A stretch of DNA of 64,000 bases, from positions 1,798,001-1,862,000 of the forward strand of contig OZ242253.1 in assembly GCA_965206975.1 (NCBI GenBank), read 5' to 3'. This DNA comes from JAAXGI01 sp965206975 (GTDB lineage Bacteria > Gemmatimonadota > Gemmatimonadetes > Longimicrobiales > Gaopeijiaceae). The notes beneath the pieces were generated by a model, which had not been told where the DNA came from, did not search any database, and worked only from the letters and a program-made list of their open reading frames with translations. Positions 27,378 through 35,361 of this stretch are shown piece after piece. Numbering within the stretch: the stretch's first letter is position 1; the number at the start of each line of letters is the position of its first letter. Made by a program: the position numbers and the translations under genes.

Positions 27378-28736
27378 TCACTGAGGCGAACTGTCTTCGG
27401 ACAGACGTACGTCGTCACCATCGGTGAGGTCCTGGATGATCTGATAGGGACCACTCACGACCGTGTCACCCACCGAGACTCCCGAGAGGATCTCGAAGTG
27501 CTCCTGGCCGGTGATTCCGAGGATCACCGGAGTCCAGATCGCGATGCCGTCTCTCACGACGAAGACACCCTCGGCAGGCTGCGTCTCAAGGGCACGGGCG
27601 ATTGGGCCAGCCGGCGGCTCGTCTTCGTCCTCTGATCGGTCATCCGCCGCCGATGCTCCCATCGGTTCGTCTGACCGCACCGTGACCGAGATGATCGGAA
27701 CTGCAGGAACACGGGTTTTGCGATCCACGATGATGTCGGCGGTGGCGGAGAGATCCGGGCGGAGCTCGCGGGGCGGATCCAGCAGGGTCAGGATCACTTC
27801 GAAATCGACGCTGCCGGTGACCTGGGCGGGGGGGCCTCCCTCCCCGGACTGGATCGCCGAGTTGCCGATCGAGGAGACCCTTGCCGAGAGCGGCCTTCCG
27901 GGGAAGGCGTCGAGCTCGACGACGGCCGAGTCACCGACCGAGATCTGAGGTATGTCCGTTTCGTCGACGGCCATCACGGCCTCGACACTCGACAGATCGC
28001 CGATTGTCAGCAGGAGGCTCCCGGGATTATTCATCGTTCCGACGACCGCGGTCTCGCCCTGCTCGATGTTGAGCCGAATCACCCTACCCGAAATCGGCGC
28101 GCGGATCGTCGTCTTAGACAGCTGGTCCGAGACCTCCTCAAGCCCGGCCCCGGCTTGCTCGGCGCCGAAGAGCGCCGAGCTCAGCAGGGCCGCCTGAACC
28201 TCCACGGCCGTCTGCGCTTCCTCAATGACCTGAAGGCTCACGAGATCCGGATCTTGCTCGACGATTCCCTCGAGGCGGGCAAGCTCGCGTTCCGCCTGTA
28301 GCAGATTCGCCCTTTGTTGCGCGACCTGTGCCTCTGCTTGGCTCAGGGTGGCCTGGGCTCGCGAAACCAGCGCCCGGATCTGGCTGGGATCGACCGTAAG
28401 GAGGATCTGACCTGCCTCGACCTCATCGCCATCCTGAACCGTCAGCTCCGTCACCCGACCCATCACATCGGACGAGATGTTCACCTGGCGTCTGGCCCGC
28501 ACCTGGCCGGTTGCTGTAATCGTCGATATGACGGCCCGCTCCTGTACGGCCTCGACCCGGACCTCCGGGCCGTGGTCAGCCCGTACGAATCCCCACCATG
28601 CCGCTGCCCCGATGATCGAAGGGAGCACGATCGCCAGGAGGATCTTCCGACCTCGGGTCATTCGTCTGCCTCGAGCGTTGAGGAGAGCAGGTGCGTAACC
28701 GTACGCCTTCGGGCGGGACTCAGAAAGGGTAGACAC
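27378..28736 (-). CDS. MacA/HlyD-type periplasmic adaptor
   Basis: 452 residues from 28736, or about 427 if the ATG at 28661 (MTRGRKILLAIVLPSIIGAA) is used; the latter begins right at the membrane anchor. After the anchor come the lipoyl-like half-motifs (GQVRARRQVNISSDVMGRVT and PISGRVIRLNIEQGETAV) around a coiled coil of about 100 residues, then beta-barrel and membrane-proximal domains. The C-terminus (GVSVGDTVVSGPYQIIQDL) is typical of RND/MacA adaptors. It leads the operon adaptor-permease-permease. A complete TolC partner is encoded at 30571 on the opposite strand. Confidence 0.92.
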   Translation of the reverse strand: MSTLSESRPKAYGYAPALLNARGRRMTRGRKILLAIVLPSIIGAAAWWGFVRADHGPEVRVEAVQERAVISTITATGQVRARRQVNISSDVMGRVTELTVQDGDEVEAGQILLTVDPSQIRALVSRAQATLSQAEAQVAQQRANLLQAERELARLEGIVEQDPDLVSLQVIEEAQTAVEVQAALLSSALFGAEQAGAGLEEVSDQLSKTTIRAPISGRVIRLNIEQGETAVVGTMNNPGSLLLTIGDLSSVEAVMAVDETDIPQISVGDSAVVELDAFPGRPLSARVSSIGNSAIQSGEGGPPAQVTGSVDFEVILTLLDPPRELRPDLSATADIIVDRKTRVPAVPIISVTVRSDEPMGASAADDRSEDEDEPPAGPIARALETQPAEGVFVVRDGIAIWTPVILGITGQEHFEILSGVSVGDTVVSGPYQIIQDLTDGDDVRLSEDSSPQ

Positions 28737-29113
28737 GACCCTGAGTTCGCTCTACGTCCTTACGGTACGCTGCTTGAAGCCGATCTTCTTCGGGGAAGCG
28801 TCAAGGGGGGAGCTACGAACGGCCGTATGCCCGGAGGACGACACGTCCTTCCGCGTCGGTCCAGACTCCAGGCTCTTCTTTGCCCAACGCGTTCAGGGCC
28901 GCATGCTTGATCCCCGCGCTGGAACACATCCAGGCCAATCGTGCCCGCTCCATGTTGATCGAGGCGCTGGACACCGCTTGGCGGGAGGCGGACGTGATTG
29001 TCACGCCGACGTCTGGGGACGGGATCGTGCTGGCCACAACCCCTTCCGGTCACTCGGCTGTAACGCTCCCCAGCGGCTTTCGTCCTAACCGGACTCCCGT
29101 TGAGCTTCACCTG

Positions 29114-29134
29114 GCGGTCTCAAGCGGTGAACGC
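29114..29134 (+). repeat. IS30 terminal inverted repeat, transposase 3' side
   Basis: GCGGTCTCAAGCGGTGAACGC, which overlaps the last codons of the transposase gene. Its exact complement is at 30322-30342. Confidence 0.9.
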
Positions 29135-30280
29135 GACGGTCTTGGCGAAGACTTCACATGGTTTCATCCATCCGAGGGTTTGTCGAGGGCGGCCATTGAG
29201 CTGTCGGGCGACGGCATCGAGGTCATCCTGTGAGTGGGCGGACAGATCGGTGCCCTTGGGGAAGTACTGGCGGAGCAGGCCATTGGTGTTTTCGCTGGTT
29301 CCGCGTTGCCAGGGGCTGCGGGGATCGCAGAAGTAGACGGCTACGCCGCTGTCGATGCGGAAGCGGATGTGCTCGGCCATTTCCTTGCCCTGGTCCCAGG
29401 TGAGCGAGCGTTTGAGTTGGTCGGGTAACGTGATCATCCGCTCGACGAGCGCGCGTCGCACGTGTGAGGCCATCCGCCCGTCGGGGAGGTGCAGCAGGAG
29501 CACGTAGCGGCTGCGGCGCTCGACGACGACACCGATGGCGGAGCGTCCCAGCTTGCCGAGGATCAGGTCCCCTTCCCAGTGGCCCGGTACGGCTCGGTCG
29601 GCGGCCTCGGCGGGCCGCTCGGAGATGGAGACCATGTCCTTCAATCGCCCCTCTCCTGGTCTGTGCCTCGGCGATCGTCGTCGCGTACGGCCGGTGCGCA
29701 GGTAGGCCGTGAGCTCCTTTCGCAGCGCGCCTCGTGTCTGCACGTACAGCGACTGATAGATCGTCTCGTGAGACACGTGCATCTCGGGATCCGAGGGATG
29801 ATCGAGCCGAAGGCGATGGGCAATCTGCTGTGGAGACCAGCGCTCGGCGAGCAGGCGTTGCACCTTGCGTCGCAACCGGGGGCATCGAGCGAGCTTGGCC
29901 ACCTTTGGCCGCCGAGCCTTCTCAGCCGCCCGTCGCTCCGCCCTCCAGGCACGGTATCGTTGTCTCGAGCCGTTGGCGGAGATTTCGCGCGAGATCGTCG
30001 AAGGCGCTCTGCCCAGACGCCTGGCGATCGCCCGGCACGAGTCTCCCGCCCTCAAGCCGCGTGAGATCTCTTCTCTCTCAGCGACCGTAAGGTGGCGCAG
30101 TGAACGACATCGACCCCGGAGCGCCAGTCCGCCGGTGCGTACCAATAGTCGTTGAATCGACTTCGTCGAGCACCCGATCGCTGCCGCGACCTCGGCATGT
30201 GTCTGCCCGCCATTGAGCCGGTCCCCGATCTCAAGCCGTTCCGCTTCGCTCAGCCTCTCATATTTTCCCCGTTGGCGCAT
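29120..30280 (-). CDS. IS30-family transposase
   Basis: 386 residues, full length. Two N-terminal helix-turn-helix regions (LEIGDRLNGGQTHAEVAAAI and ISRGLRAGDSCRAIARRLGR, followed by APSTISREI) bind the ends. The DDE catalytic core is intact: Asp in GHWEGDLILG, Asp in TWDQGKEMAEH and Glu in SPWQRGTSENTNGLLRQYFP. The C-terminus RPRQTLGWMKPCEVF is the family's usual ending. No frameshift or stop is present, unlike all other transposases in this window, which suggests a recent arrival. Confidence 0.95.
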   Translation of the reverse strand: MRQRGKYERLSEAERLEIGDRLNGGQTHAEVAAAIGCSTKSIQRLLVRTGGLALRGRCRSLRHLTVAEREEISRGLRAGDSCRAIARRLGRAPSTISREISANGSRQRYRAWRAERRAAEKARRPKVAKLARCPRLRRKVQRLLAERWSPQQIAHRLRLDHPSDPEMHVSHETIYQSLYVQTRGALRKELTAYLRTGRTRRRSPRHRPGEGRLKDMVSISERPAEAADRAVPGHWEGDLILGKLGRSAIGVVVERRSRYVLLLHLPDGRMASHVRRALVERMITLPDQLKRSLTWDQGKEMAEHIRFRIDSGVAVYFCDPRSPWQRGTSENTNGLLRQYFPKGTDLSAHSQDDLDAVARQLNGRPRQTLGWMKPCEVFAKTVAFTA

Positions 30281-30321
30281 CGCATACCTCCTGGCAAGTC
30301 AACAGTCGCTGCCAAGATGTT

Positions 30322-30342
30322 GCGTTCACCGCTTGAGACCGC
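30322..30342 (-). repeat. IS30 terminal inverted repeat, transposase 5' side
   Basis: Exact complement of 29114-29134, 41 bp upstream of the transposase start codon. Confidence 0.9.
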
Positions 30343-30570
30343 TCCCCCTCCGGTGGACTCTGGAGGGACGCCGAAGTTCTTCATGTCGCCAGAGCATTCC
30401 AGGACGCCACCGGTTGCCATCGCCACCGACCCTCGCTCTTCCTCCGAGGGCCAGCTTGACCCCCGAGACTCAAATCTACCTGCCCCGGGGATGAATCTTG
30501 CAGGCTCCCTCGCGCGTATGAGGCAGGGGCCTACCGCTCACTCCCTACAACACACTCGGAGTCCACTCCC

Positions 30571-32085
30571 GTGCAACGAAATTCATCCGTTGGTCTGACG
30601 AAACTCCTGATCACGGCGCTGATCGCTGTCCTCTTGCCTCACCCTTCTGGGGCCTCGGCTCAGACGTCTCCGTTGCGTGCACTCTCTCTCGACGATGCTG
30701 TCCGTCTCGCGCACGAGTACAACCCGGCATTCGGGGTCCAAGCGAGCAGTCTGGAGACCCTGGCTTGGAGGCGGCGCGATACGTGGGCCAGCTTCATCCC
30801 AGAAGCTACGGTCTCGAATTCCTTCGGGTACACCGCCACGGGCGATCGGCAATTTGGCGACTTCACCCTCGGTACCCGGCCGGCCCAGCTCGCGTCCTTC
30901 TACAACCTGGGCCTCTCACTCAATCTGACCGGTGCTGCGTTCCTACAGCCCAGGGTGGTGAACGCACAGGAGAGGGCCACCCGGGCTCAGGTCGACGGAG
31001 CGTCGGCCGCGTTGGTAGACGAGGTCACCCGAGCATACCTGGCGGTTCTTCAGTCCGATGAGGAGCTTGAGCAAGCCCTGGTCGAGGTCGAGCGAACGCA
31101 AGCCCATGTCGGTGAGGCCGAGGCGCAGGTTGCCGTCGGCGCCGCGACGCCCCTCGACATCCGACGAGCCGAGACGCAGGAAGGGCAGGCCGAGATCCAG
31201 CTTCTTCAGGCCCAAGATGCGGTCTTCACGACGCGTCTGGCTCTCATGCAGATTCTTGGAACAGAGCTCAGCTCAGAAGTGACCCTCACGACGGCCTTTC
31301 CGATCTTCGAGCCCGGGCTGCGGACTGCCGATCTCATCGCTCTCGCACTCGCACAGAATCCGATCCTCCGGGCGCGCCAGAGCGAGGCCGCAGCCGCTGG
31401 GACCCAAAGCAGGATGGCCCAAACGCAGTACCTCCCCACCGTGTCGCTGTCCGCGACCTGGGCGGGTTCGGTATTCCAAGCCGACAAGATCGATCCGTTG
31501 GTCTCGAGTGCCCTCTTCCGGATCTCCGGCCAATACGACGGCTGTCTTCAGGACAACCGAGTCTCAGAGCTCTTGGGGGACCCCCCTGGGGATTGCGCTT
31601 CCTTTGATGTATCGAATCCGGCGGTGGCGGCGTCCGTGCGATCCGATGTCCAGAGAGCAAACCAGGGTTTTCCGTTCAGCTACCGGTCTCAGCCGGTGTC
31701 GTTTTCGGCCCGCGTCTCGTTGCCTCTGTTTACGGGCTTTTCGCGACAACTTCAGATCGAGGAAGCCCAGGTGGCTGCCGCAAACGCCGACAGACAGGTG
31801 CAAGCGGAACAGCTTCGACTGAGGGCTGACGTCGGGACCGCACTCAGGGCCGTGCAAACTGCCCTTCGGATTGCCGAGCTACAGGCGGGGATCCGCGAGA
31901 CCTCTGCGGAGGAGCTTCGGCTGGCACGGGAGCGCTTTCGCCTGGGTTTGGCTTCTTCGATCGAGGTCGTGGATGCTCAGGCGAACCTATCGCAGGCGGA
32001 GAGGGACGAGATATCAGCAATCTACGAGTTCCACATCTCGTTTGCGGCCTTGGAGTCCCTGGTCGGAGTACCGCTCAGGGACTGA
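30571..32085 (+). CDS. TolC family outer membrane efflux protein
   Basis: 504 residues from a GTG start with a GGAG motif about 12 bp upstream. A signal peptide (LLITALIAVLLPHPSGASAQ) precedes two OEP repeats. The conserved turn regions are ALSLDDAVRLAHEYNPAF in repeat one and LALAQNPILRARQSEAAAAG in repeat two. The end of repeat two (RLGLASSIEVVDAQANLSQA) is typical. TolC trimers form the outer-membrane duct of tripartite pumps. It lies near, but divergent from, the MacA-permease operon, whose own TolC gene is a stub, so it is the probable partner. Confidence 0.93.
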   Translation: MQRNSSVGLTKLLITALIAVLLPHPSGASAQTSPLRALSLDDAVRLAHEYNPAFGVQASSLETLAWRRRDTWASFIPEATVSNSFGYTATGDRQFGDFTLGTRPAQLASFYNLGLSLNLTGAAFLQPRVVNAQERATRAQVDGASAALVDEVTRAYLAVLQSDEELEQALVEVERTQAHVGEAEAQVAVGAATPLDIRRAETQEGQAEIQLLQAQDAVFTTRLALMQILGTELSSEVTLTTAFPIFEPGLRTADLIALALAQNPILRARQSEAAAAGTQSRMAQTQYLPTVSLSATWAGSVFQADKIDPLVSSALFRISGQYDGCLQDNRVSELLGDPPGDCASFDVSNPAVAASVRSDVQRANQGFPFSYRSQPVSFSARVSLPLFTGFSRQLQIEEAQVAAANADRQVQAEQLRLRADVGTALRAVQTALRIAELQAGIRETSAEELRLARERFRLGLASSIEVVDAQANLSQAERDEISAIYEFHISFAALESLVGVPLRD

Positions 32086-32894
32086 TCCGCCGACCCTTCC
32101 GGCCGTTCCGCGGCCCACGCTCTGAGGCCTTCTTTCTCGGGCCGATCTCGGTTCATCCCGGACCGCGCGACGACGGCGGTGCTGTCGAGTGCGGCGCTTG
32201 CTGAATCTCGTCGCCTCGATGACCCGGCCTTCCGTGCCCACTCCGCATCTGGTGCTACGCGGCGCCCGCCCAGACCGCCACGAATCGGCTCGTGACGTTG
32301 GCGAGTTGCAGAAGAGTCCAAAGGCCGGTTGGTTCGTGGGTGCGTGGCGTTGCCGGGTTCGTTTGCTCCAGGAGGTCCTTCGAGCGGATCTGCGAACTGC
32401 TCATCAACGATTCGCGGTTGACTACGTCCCTGGCTTCCAGTCGCGAGCTGAAGGCACGATGGGTGTGCGTACGCGGCTATGTGAGCTTCTTCAAGGCGGC
32501 GTTGGCTCACGCCACCGCGTCGAGCGGTCATCTGGCTGTTCGAGCGCGGCGAATCTTCTTGGCGGACGGACTACAATAACTTCCGTTCGTACGGAAGCTT
32601 CGCTTGCTTTACGCTGGCCGACTTCGCGGCCGGCGCTCTCTTCACCCCGGAGCCTGAGAGGCTCCAGGACTCGCACTTCTCGTGGACCACACGCCGGGGG
32701 CAAGAGCACGACCTGGTCGGACCCCACTCCCCGGATCTACCCTTCGGCGCAGACCTCGATGCGGGTGCGCTCGCTGGCGGAGTTGCGTCCCGCTCTCTAG
32801 TGTGCTCTCTGGTCTAGCAGACCCGGTTGTGCGCATGGACCGTGCGGTCCTTTCGAGGGGACCGTCGACAGTCTTCACCCCATTGGAGGTCTTC
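32086..32894. other. 809-bp region, probable gene debris
   Basis: No complete gene was recognised. One plus frame near 32510-32800 has a protein-like stretch (WRTDYNNFRSYGSFACFTLA), and a neighbouring frame ends SMRVRSLAELRPAL, but no family can be named. A 7-bp stem with a 4-base loop lies at 32580-32597. I read it as remnants. Confidence 0.35.
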
Positions 32895-33434
32895 ATGGAA
32901 GCGATCATCGCCCGCTTGCTGGACGGATTCGAGCAGGGGAAGATCAGTCGCAGGAAGCTCATCCAAAGCCTCGCGCTCACAGCCGCCGGGGGGCACGCGC
33001 TTCGCACCCCGAAGCAGGCGCGGGCCCGGCAGAATGCTGAGACGGCCACGTTGCCGCCGACCACGTCCATTGATCACATCTCGTACAGCGTCTCCGACTA
33101 TGCCAGAAGCCGCGACTTTTACTCGGATCTCCTGGGCTGGGAGGTTACAGGCGACGATCCTGAGGTTGGCGAAGCACGACTCCGCATGAACGACGTGGGC
33201 GACATCATCATCCGAAATAGCCGCACGCCGACGGATCCGAGCACCACGGGTGTAGTGGGTCACATCTGCTGGGGGATCGACACCTATGACACCGACGCGG
33301 TCCGAGAGGAGCTGGAGAGCCGAGGCTTGGACCCCCGTCGAGATCAGGGTGGACGCTACGACCCGATCGACAGCTATCACGTGCTGGATCCCGACGGGTG
33401 GGACGTGCAGCTGAGCATCAACCTGCGTGATTAG
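32895..33434 (+). CDS. TAT-exported VOC (glyoxalase-like) protein
   Basis: 179 residues. The start is ATG 32895 with GGAGG upstream. The N-terminal MEAIIARLLDGFEQGKISRR continues into RKLIQSLALTAAGG, a twin-arginine signal. From residue 57 a single VOC domain runs from IDHISYSVSDYARSRDFYSD to YHVLDPDGWDVQLSINL. The same leader plus VOC arrangement recurs in Gemmatimonadota and Acidobacteriota as I recall. Function unknown; a small-molecule-binding or dioxygenase-like role is possible. A Gln takes the place of the final Glu metal ligand (DVQLSI), so metal binding may be altered. Confidence 0.85.
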   Translation: MEAIIARLLDGFEQGKISRRKLIQSLALTAAGGHALRTPKQARARQNAETATLPPTTSIDHISYSVSDYARSRDFYSDLLGWEVTGDDPEVGEARLRMNDVGDIIIRNSRTPTDPSTTGVVGHICWGIDTYDTDAVREELESRGLDPRRDQGGRYDPIDSYHVLDPDGWDVQLSINLRD

Positions 33435-33471
33435 CCGCCAGCCCGGCGGCTCAGCGAATCTGAGAGGCCCC

Positions 33472-35178
33472 ATGAAACCCTATGGCTTGGCTACCTCCCC
33501 GGGTATCGGTTTGTTGGTCTTGCTTCTGATCGCGCCGGGGGTGCGCGCACAGTGTGGCGCACCGGGTGAAGGTTCTGAGATCGTTATGGGCAGAGTCTTT
33601 GACGACCTCAATCAAGACGGTCAGCAGGGCCCGGGGGAATCTGGCGTCGCGGGGGTAAGTGTCAGCAATGGCTGTGAGGTTGTCGTAACCGACTCGGACG
33701 GCCTGTACCAAGTGGGTCTGGCGCCGGGACAGATCCTATTCGTCTCTCAGCCATCCGGGTACGTGGTGCCCGTCGACGAGAACAACCTGCCGCTGTTCTT
33801 CTATCGTCACTACCCTGATGGGACTCCCACGGAGATCGCAGGCGCTCCGGTGGAATGGCTGTGGCCGATCATTGAACCGACGGGGCCGCTTCCTGAGAGC
33901 ATCGATTTCCCCATTCACAGACTCAGTTCGGAGGAGACCCGGTTCACGGCTCACGCCTTTGCGGATCCCCAAGCTCGAAGTGATCTGGATCAGGACATGC
34001 TGCGTGAGGATCTGGTGAATACCCTCCTGGGCAATCCTTACCAGGCAGAGTTCTCGATCACGGTGGGTGACGTCGTCTTCGACAATCTCGGGCTATACGA
34101 TCGTCACAAAGAGATGATGGCTTTGATCGGAGTACCGCAGTGGAATCTGCCCGGCAACCATGACATGAATTTTGAATCCCCGAACGCTCACTACGCGAAC
34201 GAGACCTACAAGAAGCACTTCGGCCCGACGTACTATTCGTTCAACTACGGAAACGCGCATGTTGTTGCCCTGAACAACGTTGAATACGCGGGCGCAGGAC
34301 AGTCCCGTTTCGAGAACGGGATCTACCGTGGGTTTGTGTCCGACGATCAGCTGTTCTGGCTCGAGCGAGACCTCGCCCGTGTCCCTGAAGACAAACTGAT
34401 CGTCATTGCCACCCACATCTCATTGATCAGTGTAGCCTCCGACGGCGATCCGTCTCACGACGTGACAGGCCCCTACACCGAAAACTTCGACCAACTGCTG
34501 GAACTGCTGCGTCCGTTCCAGAACGTCTATGGCCTTGCTGGACACGACACGAGCAACAGTTGGAAGGTGGAGATCGACCATGAGCATGGCTGGACGGGTC
34601 AACCGTGGATCGCTCATACCCTGGCCGAAGTCCGTGGGAGCGGCTGGACCCGTGGCCCGAGAGACTTGCGTGGCGTGGCAGACGCGATGATGGAGGACGG
34701 CAACCCCAACGGTTTCTACCTGCTCAAGTTTGACGACGTAACCTTGATCCCGGAGTTCATTCCCTTCCCCTATGGGAGAGACGCAGCCCAGCGGCTGCGT
34801 GCGGTGCTGGATCCAGAGCTTGCGGGTCCGACAGATGGCGGGATCAACCGAGGCGTGCTGCAACCGGGTACGAAGGTTGTCGTCAACCTCTTCGACGGGG
34901 GGGAACGCGACATCGTAAGGCTATCCCTGGACGGCGGCGCACGAACCCCGATGCGCTATGTGGTGCGAACCGACCCGTTCATGGAAGGAGCCTTTCGGCG
35001 ATTTGCCGATACTGACGAGGCCTTTGTACCGGCGGCACTCTCGGCACACATCTGGGAATTCGATCTGCCGGAAGACCTCGCACCCGGAATCCATAGCGTA
35101 GTGGTGGAAAGCGAGGATGAATTCGGCCAGCGACAACGCGGTGTTCTTTCATTCGAGGTGACTGCGGTGGCGCGCTAG
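33472..35178 (+). CDS. exported calcineurin-like metallophosphoesterase
   Basis: 568 residues from ATG 33472 with a signal peptide ending near VRAQ. An SdrD/B-type Ig module comes first (GRVFDDLNQDGQQGPGESGV), matching the N-terminal metallophosphoesterase accessory domain. The catalytic core follows: FADPQARSDLDQDM in place of the usual D-x-H, GDVVFDN (metal site), LPGNHDMNF (catalytic GNHD), IVIATHISL and GLAGHDTS. The first motif has Asp-Pro-Gln where most members have Asp-x-His, so one metal ligand may differ. A C-terminal beta domain (about 455-568) completes the protein. It likely cleaves phosphoesters in the periplasm. Confidence 0.9.
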   Translation: MKPYGLATSPGIGLLVLLLIAPGVRAQCGAPGEGSEIVMGRVFDDLNQDGQQGPGESGVAGVSVSNGCEVVVTDSDGLYQVGLAPGQILFVSQPSGYVVPVDENNLPLFFYRHYPDGTPTEIAGAPVEWLWPIIEPTGPLPESIDFPIHRLSSEETRFTAHAFADPQARSDLDQDMLREDLVNTLLGNPYQAEFSITVGDVVFDNLGLYDRHKEMMALIGVPQWNLPGNHDMNFESPNAHYANETYKKHFGPTYYSFNYGNAHVVALNNVEYAGAGQSRFENGIYRGFVSDDQLFWLERDLARVPEDKLIVIATHISLISVASDGDPSHDVTGPYTENFDQLLELLRPFQNVYGLAGHDTSNSWKVEIDHEHGWTGQPWIAHTLAEVRGSGWTRGPRDLRGVADAMMEDGNPNGFYLLKFDDVTLIPEFIPFPYGRDAAQRLRAVLDPELAGPTDGGINRGVLQPGTKVVVNLFDGGERDIVRLSLDGGARTPMRYVVRTDPFMEGAFRRFADTDEAFVPAALSAHIWEFDLPEDLAPGIHSVVVESEDEFGQRQRGVLSFEVTAVAR

Positions 35179-35179
35179 G

Positions 35180-35360
35180 TGTCGGTGCCAAAGAGGTTGT
35201 TCACTGAGGTACCGTCGTCGCTGATCTCTCCGTCGGTGAGAGCCTGAAGGCCCGCCATTGCGGCCGTATCCGGCAGTATCTCGTGTCCCCCCGGTAGTGC
35301 TGGAACGTGTCCCCGAGCGGAGCCATGTTGTCCCAGGTGATCATCGCCCGCCGGGCACCG
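35180..35360 (-). pseudogene. unidentified C-terminal gene remnant
   Basis: Minus-strand frames read ITWDNMAPLGDTFQHYRG then, after one frame change, GGHEILPDTAAMAGLQALTD and DGTSVNNLFGTD. The sequence looks like a real protein tail with a single indel, but I cannot name the family. It lies between convergent genes. Confidence 0.4.
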
Positions 35361-35361
35361 C

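Larger units (their letters stand above)
29112..30344 (-). mobile_element. IS30-family insertion sequence, apparently complete
   Basis: An intact transposase gene is bounded by near-perfect inverted ends, of which 21 bp match exactly (29114-29134 and 30322-30342). Flanking bases allow at most a 2-bp CC target repeat, so the duplication is not decisive. It is inserted in the 3' part of an amidase gene. It is the only insertion sequence in the window that looks able to move. Confidence 0.85.
28865..30453 (+). pseudogene. amidase (amidase-signature family) C-terminal part, split by IS30
   Basis: Before the IS, the plus strand reads FRAACLIPALEHIQANRARS and READVIVTPTSGDG, then a Pro-Ser-Gly-Phe-Arg block, the C-terminal third of an amidase-signature enzyme. 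After the IS, from about 30345, the frame continues GGLWRDAEVLHVARAFQDAT then GCHRHRPSLFLRGPA and a stop at 30453, which is the natural last helix of the same family. The front two thirds, with the Ser-Ser-Lys triad, are absent. A frame change just before the IS is also needed. The gene was therefore already broken or decayed after insertion. Confidence 0.7.
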
